Source: Lachnospiraceae bacterium (GTDB lineage: Bacteria; Bacillota; Clostridia; Lachnospirales; Lachnospiraceae). Taken from it: 41,751 bases of DNA. Location of the stretch: NCBI GenBank assembly GCA_017412055.1, contig JAFQOW010000004.1, positions 1 through 41,751 on the forward strand, read 5' to 3'. The notes beneath the pieces are model-generated. The model searched no databases. It was not told where the DNA came from and worked only from the letters and a program-made list of their open reading frames with translations. Shown piece by piece: positions 24,711-33,815 of this stretch. A program made the position numbers and the translations under genes. Each line of letters opens with the position of its first letter. Positions within the stretch are counted from its first letter, which is position 1.

Positions 24711-25376
24711 TTATGTATCAATAACATTTATAGTAATCTTATCAGCAGATACTTCCATCTTTCTTTTTACTATATCTTCTATCTGCGCTCTGGTTGTGTC
24801 ATCCATCTCATTAGAAACGATAATAACATCCACATAGCCATCAGTATAGGTTACGACCACATCCTTAAAGCCCTTTGCCATAATAAGATTTTCTGCTGCA
24901 ATCTCTTTTTCAGAAACATTTGCAATCTCCGCCACCTTATCAACTGCCGATTTCTTTTCTTCAGAAGATAAATCCTTATTTGCTATTATAGCATTAAGAC
25001 TTTCTGTGTTTGTAGCTCTCACATATTCCTTAGAAAGCTTTGCCTCTACTATAAAATCAATAGTTCCGCTAGCATTTACAAATATAGCCTCTCCCGGTGT
25101 GCTCTGTACATCCTGCTCATTACTTTGGATATCACCACTATTAGCCTGGTCGACACTTTCTCCCTCTGCCACTTCATCTGTATTGCCAGTACCTGTTTCG
25201 TCTTCTTTAGATTCATTTGCATTGGCATTTACTCCCGCCTCTGTGACCGCCTTATCCTTTAACTTATTTTTTCTGTCCACATCATTCTTTTCTGTAAAAT
25301 TAAGATAGCCAGCTACTGCAATAAGCGCTGCCAATGTTGTAATAATCAGCTGATTACGTCTTAAAATTCGTTTCAT
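24711..25376 (-). CDS. spoIIIAH: Stage III sporulation protein AH
   Basis: SpoIIIAH is the mother-cell half of the SpoIIQ-SpoIIIAH channel across the forespore membranes. A short cytosolic basic stretch and a membrane helix (LIITTLAALIAVAGYL, about residues 9-24) precede an acidic linker and a YscJ/FliF-like ring-building domain (about 115-221). It is the last gene of the split spoIIIA set, 25 bases after spoIIIAG, and probably depends on the internal promoter at 26,009-26,044. Confidence 0.95.
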   Translation of the reverse strand: MKRILRRNQLIITTLAALIAVAGYLNFTEKNDVDRKNKLKDKAVTEAGVNANANESKEDETGTGNTDEVAEGESVDQANSGDIQSNEQDVQSTPGEAIFVNASGTIDFIVEAKLSKEYVRATNTESLNAIIANKDLSSEEKKSAVDKVAEIANVSEKEIAAENLIMAKGFKDVVVTYTDGYVDVIIVSNEMDDTTRAQIEDIVKRKMEVSADKITINVIDT

Positions 25377-25401
25377 ATTTCTCCCTTCCTTAAATTATGT
25401 T

Positions 25402-25968
25402 TTATTTCATTTTCCCTACTGCTATTTTATTTATCTCTATGCCAAATAATGCCTTAATTATTCCAGTAATTTTTTCTTTTACATACGGGCTATCACCACC
25501 CTTAGCAATTACAGCAACTCCTTCCACCTTTGGCATATAATTTGAAACAACGAAAGGACTTTTATTACTGTTATTATTCTCATCATATATTACACTTTCA
25601 TCTATGGACTGTTCAAAGGATTCACGACTTCCACCGCTGGAATCCACTTCATTAAGTTCCTTTTCTGATTTATCCTGTTCTATTAACACTTCCTTAGTGG
25701 ATGTGTTTTTAACTGTAACCATAACCTGTACCTCTCCCACACCATCTATCTTTGAGATAATAGCTTCAAGCTTATCTTCTATGTAATCTATGTACTTTTT
25801 ACTTTCCAAATCATTAGCTTCTGTATTATTTGCTGTAACTTCATTCGTATCTTTTAAAGTATCTTTGCTACAGCTATCACTACACAAAATCAAAACAATT
25901 CCTGCTCCACCTATAAGAAGCCACTTTTCCAATGAAATACTTTTAATTATATTTTTCAAACCTTCCAT
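25402..25968 (-). CDS. spoIIIAG: Stage III sporulation protein AG
   Basis: SpoIIIAG forms the large ring of the mother cell-forespore feeding-tube complex. A membrane helix (WLLIGGAGIVLILC, about residues 16-29) is followed by a ring-building domain with the family segment LEAIISKIDGVGEVQVMVTV, an insertion rich in Glu, Ser and Asn, and VEGVAVIAKGGDSPYVKEKI. A GGGAGGTG site precedes the start at 25968. It is separated from spoIIIAF by an unrelated gene, unlike the usual contiguous order. Confidence 0.94.
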   Translation of the reverse strand: MEGLKNIIKSISLEKWLLIGGAGIVLILCSDSCSKDTLKDTNEVTANNTEANDLESKKYIDYIEDKLEAIISKIDGVGEVQVMVTVKNTSTKEVLIEQDKSEKELNEVDSSGGSRESFEQSIDESVIYDENNNSNKSPFVVSNYMPKVEGVAVIAKGGDSPYVKEKITGIIKALFGIEINKIAVGKMK

Positions 25969-26008
25969 GCTACACCTCCCAGTAAATTATATATTTTCTT
26001 CCTCAAGA

Positions 26009-26044
26009 CAATATATGAATCACTGGACAACTTATGCATAAAAT
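26009..26044 (-). promoter_or_regulatory. Second sigma-E-like promoter, before spoIIIAG
   Basis: The plus-strand text has CAATATATGAA and, at 26024-26042, GGACAACTTATGCATAAAA, matching the region before spoIIIAA with identical spacing. On the minus strand this gives a -35-like GCATAAG and a -10-like CATATATT, as in mother-cell sigma-E promoters. GGACAACT within it also fits a SpoIIID site. It lies between the surface-protein terminator and spoIIIAG and would drive spoIIIAG-AH. Confidence 0.75.
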
Positions 26045-26047
26045 CGC

Positions 26048-26083
26048 AAGAAAAAATGGACAAGTTAATTTAATAACCTGTCC
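26048..26083 (-). terminator. Rho-independent terminator of the inserted surface-protein gene
   Basis: On the minus strand ATGGACA...TGTCCAT pair (seven bases), and the inner GTT/AAC can extend the stem past one mismatch. TTTTTT follows directly. It insulates spoIIIAG from transcription of the surface-protein gene. Confidence 0.85.
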
Positions 26084-26103
26084 ATAATTTCATATAAAAC
26101 TAA

Positions 26104-28728
26104 TTACACTTTTTTATAGCTTCTTGTAAATGCAACCATACCTGCACATACAACCATAAGAATAATCAATATATTAGTTGCCGCCATATCTCCTGGTTTT
26201 ACATTACCTGTATCTCCTGGCTTTACATCACTTGACTCTTCTGACTTTATAACTCTTATATCACCGCACACATTACAGCTGGTGTCCTTATCATCATCAT
26301 AGATGTGTTCACATTCCTGGTCTAAGAAGAAAGAAATATAAAATTTTGCACCTTCATTGCCTAATATACATGAATTAAAGCACTTATTATTAATAATAAC
26401 CTGTACATTATCAGCCAGTACGTATCCATCATCTAGCATAACATCAAAGAATGCACCATAATTAAAATCTGCAACAAAATCTCCCACATGTGTTCTCCAG
26501 CTAGAATTTTTACCGACAATCCAATCAGCTTCGGAAGAAGCTTTATAATTAGCACCTTGTGGAACCTTTATAACAGGCGAAATACTACTATCTTGTCCCT
26601 CTTTATATTTTTCTATAGTAAATTCTAACTTATCTATTTCCTTTAAGCCTTCCGAAAAACGAACTTCATATGTGGCGCCATACATATAAAATTTAACTTT
26701 ATTACTCTCCTTATCATCAATATAAAACTCAGTTTCTTTTTTTTCTACACTATAACCAGACTTTGGCTTTATATCTACAGATAAAAAGTATATTTTTCCC
26801 TTCTCAAAGGTACCGTCAAATTCAACCTTTTCACTAAATCTTTCATCCCAGACATACCATTTACACTTTGCTTCATATAAAGCATTATCTGGTATTCTAA
26901 TAACTGTTTCTGTATTCTTGCCTACTTCAAATTCTGGCAAATCATACAAATACACCTCTGGAATAATATCTTTGAATGAATAACTATCTGATAAATATAT
27001 GTTTTTAGTTATTGTACCAGCATATACCTCTTTTTCATCACCTAAAACTGTTTCTGTATACTTATTAAATACATATCCTTCCTTTGCCTTCACTTCAACA
27101 GATAAAACATATTCATGACCTTTTTCAAACTTTGTAGGAGGTACCATTTCTTCTAAATCGACATCATACCATACTGCACTTTCTATGTAATATTTGTCTG
27201 GTTCTGCTGGTTTTAACATACTAGTATCAGTTTTATTACCTATTACTGGTTTTTGTACATTTAATATTTCCACCTTTTCTATAGGCTCTGAAAAATTATA
27301 ATAAATATCTATATAAACTTCAGAACCATTGCTATACTCAGATGTAATGGTTCCATTTAGATTAGCCTTAACACTATCGCCAAATTCATATCCATCTTTT
27401 GGTACGGCAATTAATTCAAGCTTATAGATTAAATCCTTATTGACTGTAGCCTTATCAATCATATCTCCAGTAACACCATCGCGCCATCTACCAATTACAG
27501 TATATGGTGCATCATCAGCAACCTCTATATCAAAATCACCCAATTGAATAGTCTTGCCTAATTCAGCTATAGGGTGTTTTATATCTATTTCTGTAATCTT
27601 AGTTGCTAAGCTTACTCTATACTGAGCAGTAGCATAGATTTGTTCTGAGCCTACATTATATTGATCACCAGCAATACTCATAAGCATAGTATCATCAAAA
27701 ATATATCCTTCCTTAGGATAAAATGTAATATCAAAACTATATCGTTTACCTTTTGTAAAAGTACCAGTTTCAGCATTTGAATTCATTTCACGCCAATAAC
27801 CTTCTGCTGTATAATTATAGTCATCTGGCAAATCAAGCTTAATTATACTATCTGAAAATGATTTTCCTTCTATAGCTTTTGGAAGCATATCTTCTGATAT
27901 ATGTAATCTATCTATAATTTCACAATCAGTATATACCTCTTTAAGTTCAAAATAATTCGTACCACATAAATAATTATCTTTAATTTCACCGTCAATCACT
28001 ACATATGTATATCCATCTGTATTATATTTATATCCAACATTTTCATATATGAATACATTTTGCATATATATAGAATCTTCATCAAATAAATCATCTGCAT
28101 TCATAGATACAAAATCTCTTACATTTTTATCATAAACATACCATTCACTCTTAACGATAAATTTTTCCTTTTCTATAGAACAGTTAACAGGCTTTTTACC
28201 AATCTCAACTGTTGGTAATCCTGTAAATGAAATATTATCTATTTCACCTATAACAGTAGGTTTAGTTGTATATTCAAAACATATCTCATTATACTCAGTT
28301 CCACCATCTGTTATATTAAGTTCAAAAGTTATCTCGTCCTGGATATTTCCATCTGCCTTAAATAGAAGAGCTATAGTTGGAGAAAAATAATATCCATCCT
28401 TAGCTTTTATACAAATCTTAGCTTTGTACAAATCACCACTAAAAAATGTCTCGTCATCTTCAACTTCACTTTCATATTCATCATACCATACTACACTTTC
28501 CACAGTACAATTAGTTGTTGAAACAGTACATGAATTTATTTCATCTACATCTGCTCCCGTTGAATTAACCAATGGCACATCAAGATCCACTGTGATTTCA
28601 TCAATAGACTGCGTTCTCTCTTCTGCAAATGCATTAGCTTCATATACACCCAAGCATATAATAAACGCAAGTCCAATACCTACTATCACCTTTAAATACT
28701 TACTTATTCCTCGATACATAGTATACAA
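26104..28728 (-). CDS. Large secreted repeat protein inserted in the spoIIIA operon
   Basis: The 874-residue product has a signal peptide (about residues 1-35, hydrophobic VIVGIGLAFIICLGVYEANA) and at least seven beta-rich repeats of about 100 residues. Each has a W-x-(D/V) motif and then a pattern such as FEKGHEYVLSVEVKAKEGYVF. Near the C-terminus DKDTSCNVCGDIR is a CxxC motif seen in Lachnospiraceae surface proteins. Two KPGD repeats, a hydrophobic helix and RSYKKV form a sorting-like tail without LPxTG. It has its own sigma-A-like promoter and terminator. Nothing connects it to sporulation. A cell-surface adhesin or binding protein is the best guess. Confidence 0.8.
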   Translation of the reverse strand: MYTMYRGISKYLKVIVGIGLAFIICLGVYEANAFAEERTQSIDEITVDLDVPLVNSTGADVDEINSCTVSTTNCTVESVVWYDEYESEVEDDETFFSGDLYKAKICIKAKDGYYFSPTIALLFKADGNIQDEITFELNITDGGTEYNEICFEYTTKPTVIGEIDNISFTGLPTVEIGKKPVNCSIEKEKFIVKSEWYVYDKNVRDFVSMNADDLFDEDSIYMQNVFIYENVGYKYNTDGYTYVVIDGEIKDNYLCGTNYFELKEVYTDCEIIDRLHISEDMLPKAIEGKSFSDSIIKLDLPDDYNYTAEGYWREMNSNAETGTFTKGKRYSFDITFYPKEGYIFDDTMLMSIAGDQYNVGSEQIYATAQYRVSLATKITEIDIKHPIAELGKTIQLGDFDIEVADDAPYTVIGRWRDGVTGDMIDKATVNKDLIYKLELIAVPKDGYEFGDSVKANLNGTITSEYSNGSEVYIDIYYNFSEPIEKVEILNVQKPVIGNKTDTSMLKPAEPDKYYIESAVWYDVDLEEMVPPTKFEKGHEYVLSVEVKAKEGYVFNKYTETVLGDEKEVYAGTITKNIYLSDSYSFKDIIPEVYLYDLPEFEVGKNTETVIRIPDNALYEAKCKWYVWDERFSEKVEFDGTFEKGKIYFLSVDIKPKSGYSVEKKETEFYIDDKESNKVKFYMYGATYEVRFSEGLKEIDKLEFTIEKYKEGQDSSISPVIKVPQGANYKASSEADWIVGKNSSWRTHVGDFVADFNYGAFFDVMLDDGYVLADNVQVIINNKCFNSCILGNEGAKFYISFFLDQECEHIYDDDKDTSCNVCGDIRVIKSEESSDVKPGDTGNVKPGDMAATNILIILMVVCAGMVAFTRSYKKV

Positions 28729-28775
28729 TCTCCTTTCACCCTATCGCCTATCCGCGATCTGTTTTTGCATTATTT

Positions 28776-28804
28776 ATTATACCAAAACCACTATCTATAC
28801 ACAA
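28776..28804 (-). promoter_or_regulatory. Sigma-A-like promoter of the inserted surface-protein gene
   Basis: On the minus strand TTGTGT (28804-28799) and a perfect TATAAT (28781-28776) are 17 bases apart. It starts seven bases past the spoIIIAF stop, with a GGTGAAAGGAGA site near the start codon at 28728. This implies vegetative expression of a gene within a sporulation operon. Confidence 0.8.
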
Positions 28805-28811
28805 TAAAAAA

Positions 28812-29447
28812 TCACACAAATATTATATTTATGATACTGGTATCAAGCTTTAAAAATTCTCCAGCTCTCCTTATTAATACAAGGGCCCTAGGATTAAAGT
28901 TATCACTACTATTTATGTTCTTATCCAAAATATCATCTGTAACACTATCTTTATTATCACCTACAGATATTTTGTCTATGCTGATATTATATGTATCCTC
29001 CATATTTTTCTCATTTTCAATCTCTGTCAAATCATCTGTAACATATATATTAAGCTGTTTTATATTAAGTTCTTCCTCCTCCATTAGTTCCACCTCAACC
29101 TTAGATATATATAATCCCTCCTCCTTAGCTATCCCCTGCAATTGATTGGCCAATAATTTTTCATACTCAAGCTTAAAACGATTAACAGCTCCCTCCTCCT
29201 TTATAAGAAGCTGACTTTTTAGCTCAGCCACCTGACTTTTATAATTTGCATCCACAAATATATCCTTAAGCTCACCATTATAATTTAAAAACTCATAAAA
29301 GGGATTTATAACTAAAACCACAAGTATTAAGCCACAAAACATTCGACAGTACTTTTTGTAGCTATTATCAGGCATCACATTGCTTACTAAAGACATAAGA
29401 ATAAGAAAGTAACCAATATTTCTAATATAATTAAGCAATATTCCCAT
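28812..29447 (-). CDS. spoIIIAF: Stage III sporulation protein AF
   Basis: The 211-residue mother-cell membrane protein has two N-terminal helices (IGYFLILMSLVSNVM and MFCGLILVVLVINPFYEFL) and a soluble C-terminal domain with EYEKLLANQLQGIAKEEG. It starts three bases before the spoIIIAE stop region and is followed by a sigma-A-like promoter for an unrelated gene rather than by spoIIIAG. Length is normal. Confidence 0.93.
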   Translation of the reverse strand: MGILLNYIRNIGYFLILMSLVSNVMPDNSYKKYCRMFCGLILVVLVINPFYEFLNYNGELKDIFVDANYKSQVAELKSQLLIKEEGAVNRFKLEYEKLLANQLQGIAKEEGLYISKVEVELMEEEELNIKQLNIYVTDDLTEIENEKNMEDTYNISIDKISVGDNKDSVTDDILDKNINSSDNFNPRALVLIRRAGEFLKLDTSIINIIFV

Positions 29448-29450
29448 ATC

Positions 29451-30560
29451 CTACCTACCCGTTCCCAAACACACTATACCTATAGTTAAGAAAAACATTA
29501 ATCCACAGGATAAAACGATTCTATAAAGCATATTTGTACCTTTAGCCATAACTTCAACCGACGAAGTTACCCTCTTATCAGAAATAGGTTGAATAATAGC
29601 TGCTGTAATCTTATACATAAGACATGCTGTAAGAAGCTTAACCACTGGAAAAACCACCAGCAAAATAATAATCACAAGGGCCGCTCCACCTATACAATTC
29701 TTAATAAGTGCTCCTGAGCCCGTCACAATATCCATAAACGAATCAATACTCCCTCCAATCCCTGGGATTAAGCCAAATAACTTCCTATAGCCCTTCGCCT
29801 TAGCATAATCAACACTTGGCAGTACGATACTTCCTATAAGATTAATACCTATAGCCACTGTAGGAATCATCTTTATAGCCCAGTCAATCAAAGTCTCTAT
29901 AACGGAAGCAAATTTTGATAAATAGTCCTCTTCTAAGACATTGTTTAAAATTAAAATAATAACATACACACTTACAGCTGGTATAACAAAGTGTAAAATA
30001 ATATACTCAACAGCCATAATAGATATAAGTGCCATCTCATACATCCCCAAGGAAGCTGTAATCCCACCTGAAGCACCCACAGCAAGAAAAAATGATGGAA
30101 TCAAAAATTTCATAAATAAAATAAGCACATCTACTATATCTGTAGCCACAGTTACATTGACTGCAAAGGCTCCCACAAGTATAACCATCAGAAGAGAAAA
30201 CACAGAAAAAAATCCCATATCAGACATCTTGCTTCCAGCAAATATAACTGATAGCTTCGATAAAAGCGCCGCTCCTATGGACAATAATAGGATTTTTACC
30301 ACTATATCTTTATTGAATGATATCTCTCCAAACAGCTTGTCCGATGCCAATGAAAACATTCGTAAAAAAACTCCTTCTGAATCTCCCTTCATAAGCTCCG
30401 ATACAAGGTCAGAAAATGACTCTTCACTCTCTTGCTCCTCTAACAAACCATCAATATGAGAAAAATCATAATCATTTAACTCCTCTGTGGCATATGTGAC
30501 ATTTGTAAAACAAAATATAAATACTAAAAAAGCTACTATAATCAATGCAATTTCTTTCAT
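29451..30560 (-). CDS. spoIIIAE: Stage III sporulation protein AE
   Basis: The 369-residue polytopic membrane protein has a signal-like N-terminus (LIIVAFLVFIFCFTNVTYA), then eight or so membrane segments with family motifs GASGGITASLGMYE and GLIPGIGGSIDSFMDIVTGSG. It belongs to the type III-secretion-like channel between mother cell and forespore. The start overlaps spoIIIAD by four bases (ATGA). Confidence 0.96.
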   Translation of the reverse strand: MKEIALIIVAFLVFIFCFTNVTYATEELNDYDFSHIDGLLEEQESEESFSDLVSELMKGDSEGVFLRMFSLASDKLFGEISFNKDIVVKILLLSIGAALLSKLSVIFAGSKMSDMGFFSVFSLLMVILVGAFAVNVTVATDIVDVLILFMKFLIPSFFLAVGASGGITASLGMYEMALISIMAVEYIILHFVIPAVSVYVIILILNNVLEEDYLSKFASVIETLIDWAIKMIPTVAIGINLIGSIVLPSVDYAKAKGYRKLFGLIPGIGGSIDSFMDIVTGSGALIKNCIGGAALVIIILLVVFPVVKLLTACLMYKITAAIIQPISDKRVTSSVEVMAKGTNMLYRIVLSCGLMFFLTIGIVCLGTGR

Positions 30561-30955
30561 ACTTCCCCTATCTTAAAGCAATCGCCTATTGTTTCAAGAA
30601 GCGCTAATACAATAGGCATACTTATACACAAAACTGTCAATTTCCCAACCATCTGTATCTGATTGGACATGGCATTATAGCCACAATCCTTGCATACGTC
30701 AGAGGCAAATTCTGCCACATATGAAATCCCGATAATCTTTAATATAATCATCACATATACATTGTCCAAGCCTATATACTGACGAATGGTTTCTATAGCA
30801 TCTATAAAATATGTAAGCTTAGATATGCCAAACACCATAGCTACGATACAAACCACTAAAGATATAAACAGCCCATACTCCGACTTTACAGATTTAAAGT
30901 ACACAGCCATAAGAGCAGACATTACAGTCAATATGGCAAGTCCAAAAAAAGTCAA
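30557..30955 (-). CDS. spoIIIAD: Stage III sporulation protein AD
   Basis: The 132-residue membrane protein has four hydrophobic helices and the family segment ILKIIGISYVAEFASDVCKDCGYNAMSNQIQMVGK in parts (for example SYVAEFASDVCKDCG). It pairs with SpoIIIAC in the channel base. It ends with a four-base overlap into spoIIIAE and starts 12 bases after spoIIIAC. Confidence 0.96.
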   Translation of the reverse strand: MTFFGLAILTVMSALMAVYFKSVKSEYGLFISLVVCIVAMVFGISKLTYFIDAIETIRQYIGLDNVYVMIILKIIGISYVAEFASDVCKDCGYNAMSNQIQMVGKLTVLCISMPIVLALLETIGDCFKIGEV

Positions 30956-30967
30956 TAAAATCCCCTC

Positions 30968-31162
30968 CTACAGCATAAATAGCTTTTTAATAGTTTCAAA
31001 CAACTCATAAATAATAGGCACAACCCAAAAAAGCACAAGCAAAAGTCCCGCTAAGCTTACTAAAAAGGCATGCTCTTCCCTTCCACTTTGCTTTAAAATC
31101 TGACTGATAACAGATACAAGAATTCCTACAGCTGCTATTTTAAATATTAAATTTACATCCAC
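30968..31162 (-). CDS. spoIIIAC: Stage III sporulation protein AC
   Basis: The 64-residue protein has two membrane helices separated by SQILKQSGREEHAFLVSLAG, the typical SpoIIIAC loop. It is an element of the mother-cell export machinery. Full length and in standard order. Confidence 0.95.
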   Translation of the reverse strand: MDVNLIFKIAAVGILVSVISQILKQSGREEHAFLVSLAGLLLVLFWVVPIIYELFETIKKLFML

Positions 31163-31208
31163 TTCTCTTCCTCCCAGTTATAAAAGTATATACCTATGAA
31201 TTAGTCAG

Positions 31209-31730
31209 CTACAAAAGCAATATAGCTATAAATAATCCCGTCATCATAGATAGCGTTCTATAAACCTTTACAGTATCATTTACCTTACCTTGCTCATCAC
31301 TTATTAACAATTCAAGTCTTTCTACGAACAAATCAATATTTGATAGCTGCATAGTTCGATTTTGATACCCTAAGGTATCACCTATTTCTTTTATCTTTTC
31401 TATATCATCTCTATTCAAATATGTATTTCCTGCAATATTCTTTTCAAACTCCCTTTTAAATACTGTCGACATAGCTTCTGTACAGTTAATCTCTGTAGCA
31501 TTGGACAACTCAGAAAACACTTTATCATAAGGCACCTTTGCTCTTAACGCTACTGCCTGAAAGGCATCAGACAGCATAGCGTTTTTATATTCTACTTCTC
31601 CTCTAAACATAAGAAAAAGCTTCTTTACATATATAAGCTCCTCCACTCGAAGCTTCACATTATTTCCCAGAACACATCCTGCAAAAATAGAGGAAGCAAT
31701 AACAATTATCAAACCTGCAACCTTTATCAT
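31209..31730 (-). CDS. spoIIIAB: Stage III sporulation protein AB
   Basis: The 173-residue protein has an N-terminal helix (LIIVIASSIFAGCVLG), the conserved RVEELIYVKKLFLMFRGEVE block and GDTLGYQNRTMQLSNIDLF, then a C-terminal membrane helix. It resembles GspF-type proteins of secretion systems. It overlaps spoIIIAA by four bases. Confidence 0.95.
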   Translation of the reverse strand: MIKVAGLIIVIASSIFAGCVLGNNVKLRVEELIYVKKLFLMFRGEVEYKNAMLSDAFQAVALRAKVPYDKVFSELSNATEINCTEAMSTVFKREFEKNIAGNTYLNRDDIEKIKEIGDTLGYQNRTMQLSNIDLFVERLELLISDEQGKVNDTVKVYRTLSMMTGLFIAILLL

Positions 31731-32599
31731 AAAGCTACCTTCTCTATCCTTTGAAGATTTTCATCATATATTTCCATGGTTCTATGGGAATCATTTTTAA
31801 GAAATATATAACGCTTAAAAATCCTATGTACCGGGCTAATATCTTCTATTCCATCTCCATGCATAGTTGCTACAAGACGAATCCCTGCATGCTTAGCTCT
31901 CATCAAAGCATCAATATCCTCGTCGCCTCCAATTTCATCCACTGCAACCACCTGAGGAGACATTGCTCTAATCATAAGCATAATGCCCTCCACCTTTGGG
32001 CAGCAGTCATATATATCACTTCTAATACCTATATCATTCTGAGGAATCCCCTTATAACAGGAAGCAATCTCACTTCGTTCATCCACCACCGACACCTTAA
32101 GGCCCAGCTTATCGGAGATAAGCCTTAGCAAGTCCCTTAATAACGTAGTTTTCCCAACACCCGGCGGAGAAATAATAAGTGTATTATGAATACTATGTTT
32201 ATCTTCTATATAGCTAATAACATTCTTTCCACAATCAATCACTTGGCGACTTATTCTTATATTAATGGACGATATATTTGATATAGTCTTAATTCTGCCA
32301 TTTTCCTTAACAATCTTTCCAGCCACGCCTACTCTATGACCACCCTTAATAGTGATAAAACCCTGTCTTATATCCTCCTCATGGGCATAAAGAGAAAATC
32401 TGGAAATATACTCCAATGCCTCTTTAAGCTGTCCCTCTGTGATAATGTAATCTGTTACATACTCTCCTCTCATCCTTCCGAAATATAAAATAACATTTTT
32501 CATAGCACGAAGCCTTATCTCCTCCAACCCATGCAAGTCCATAAATGTAAGATATTCTCTAAGTCCCACTGGTAAAATGTTTAAAATATCATCTCTCAT
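31727..32599 (-). CDS. spoIIIAA: Stage III sporulation protein AA, secretion ATPase
   Basis: This 290-residue AAA-type ATPase powers the SpoIIIA-SpoIIQ channel. Walker A is PPGVGKTT at residues 145-152; VVAVDEIGGDEDI carries Walker B. It is first in its operon. A GGGAGG site precedes the start and a sigma-E-like promoter lies 13-50 bases upstream. Confidence 0.97.
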   Translation of the reverse strand: MRDDILNILPVGLREYLTFMDLHGLEEIRLRAMKNVILYFGRMRGEYVTDYIITEGQLKEALEYISRFSLYAHEEDIRQGFITIKGGHRVGVAGKIVKENGRIKTISNISSINIRISRQVIDCGKNVISYIEDKHSIHNTLIISPPGVGKTTLLRDLLRLISDKLGLKVSVVDERSEIASCYKGIPQNDIGIRSDIYDCCPKVEGIMLMIRAMSPQVVAVDEIGGDEDIDALMRAKHAGIRLVATMHGDGIEDISPVHRIFKRYIFLKNDSHRTMEIYDENLQRIEKVAL

Positions 32600-32611
32600 A
32601 TCATACCTCCC

Positions 32612-32654
32612 TTTAATGCAATATATGAAAGCTGGGACAACTTATGCATAAAAA
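32612..32654 (-). promoter_or_regulatory. Sigma-E-like promoter of spoIIIAA with SpoIIID-like box
   Basis: On the minus strand GCATAAG and CATATATT match sigma-E -35 and -10 regions with suitable spacing. The embedded plus-strand GGACAACT fits the SpoIIID consensus WWRRACARNY in nine of ten positions when the preceding TG is included. spoIIIA operons are known sigma-E targets and SpoIIID-controlled in Bacillus and C. difficile. The same elements recur at 26,009. Confidence 0.75.
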
Positions 32655-32657
32655 ATA

Positions 32658-32686
32658 TTTCATTTTATACAAGAATTTGATATGAT
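32658..32686 (+). promoter_or_regulatory. Probable sigma-A promoter of the M42 peptidase gene
   Basis: TATGAT at 32681-32686 with a TG two bases upstream forms an extended -10. TTTCAT at 32658-32663 is a weak -35 at 17 bases. A GGAAAGGTGG ribosome-binding site precedes the 32721 start. It is divergent from the spoIIIAA promoter. Confidence 0.5.
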
Positions 32687-32720
32687 AATAACTAATTAAT
32701 ATTGGAAAGGTGGCAATCTT

Positions 32721-33764
32721 ATGGCTTGTAAAAAAGAAAAATATGTAGACTACATCGTAGAGCAGACCAAGAAAATACTTAATATCGATAGTCCATCAGG
32801 CTACACAAAGGAAGTGGCTGATTATGTAATAAAGGAATACAAAAAATTAGGATATAATCCTATATCAACCATCAAGGGTGGTATATTAGTTGAAATCGGT
32901 GGCAAGAATTCTAAGGATGCCGTTCTCTTAGAGGCTCATATAGATACCTTAGGTGGAATCGTTACAGAGATAAAGTCAAATGGAAACCTCCGCATATCTC
33001 CTATCGGTGGAATGAATGCAAATAATGCCGAAGCTGAAAACTGCAGAATAATCACTCGTTTTAATGGTATATACGAAGGTACTCTTCAGCTAGATAATGC
33101 TTCTATCCATGTAAATGGCGATTACGATAAAACAACACGTAAATTCCCTGCTATGGAAGTCGTTATAGACGAAAATGTACATTCAAAAGAAGATACTGTA
33201 AAATTAGGAATAATGGCTGGTGATATCGTAGCCTTTGATGCTAGAACCATAGAGACAAAATCCGGATTCTTAAAAAGTCGTTTCTTAGACGATAAGCTTA
33301 GCGTGGGTATACTTTTAGGATATGCAAAATATCTTAAAGATAATAATATTATACCAGAACGCAAAATATATCATCATATAACAGTATACGAAGAGGTTGG
33401 TCACGGTGGCTCTGCTTCTATCCCAGAGGGCGTTACCGAAGTAATTTCCGTAGATATGGGTTGTGTAGGTGATGGCCTTAGCTGTACAGAATATCAGGTA
33501 AGCATCTGTGCCAAGGATAGCCGCGGACCATACAACTACGACGTAGTGACAAACCTTATAACAGCCGCTAAAAATAATAAAATAGATTTTGCTGTAGACG
33601 TATATCCATATTATGGCTCAGATGCTGATGCAGCGTTAACTTCTGGCTATGATATAAGACACGGACTAATTGGCTCTGGAGTATATGCATCACACGGTTA
33701 CGAAAGAACTCATAAAGATGGAATAAAAAATACATTTAAGTTATTGAAAGCATATCTAAGCTAA
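32721..33764 (+). CDS. M42 family metallopeptidase (glutamyl aminopeptidase-like)
   Basis: The 347-residue enzyme is a di-metal aminopeptidase of the M42 family, trimming peptides in the cytosol. Metal and catalytic residues appear in LLEAHIDTLGG (H, D), SRFLDDKLS (D), VYEEVGHGG (E-E), ISVDMG (D) and YASHGYERTH (H). A PDZ-like insert lies at about 75-175. It is transcribed away from spoIIIA, and the next gene follows 51 bases later. Confidence 0.95.
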   Translation: MACKKEKYVDYIVEQTKKILNIDSPSGYTKEVADYVIKEYKKLGYNPISTIKGGILVEIGGKNSKDAVLLEAHIDTLGGIVTEIKSNGNLRISPIGGMNANNAEAENCRIITRFNGIYEGTLQLDNASIHVNGDYDKTTRKFPAMEVVIDENVHSKEDTVKLGIMAGDIVAFDARTIETKSGFLKSRFLDDKLSVGILLGYAKYLKDNNIIPERKIYHHITVYEEVGHGGSASIPEGVTEVISVDMGCVGDGLSCTEYQVSICAKDSRGPYNYDVVTNLITAAKNNKIDFAVDVYPYYGSDADAALTSGYDIRHGLIGSGVYASHGYERTHKDGIKNTFKLLKAYLS

Positions 33765-33815
33765 ACAATACTATACTAAACAATACTTGACTAAAATTAT
33801 GCAAGGAGAGTTATT

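Noticed and set aside
29941-30459. 172-codon plus-strand frame
   Set aside because: It is antisense to spoIIIAE, which is complete and conserved.
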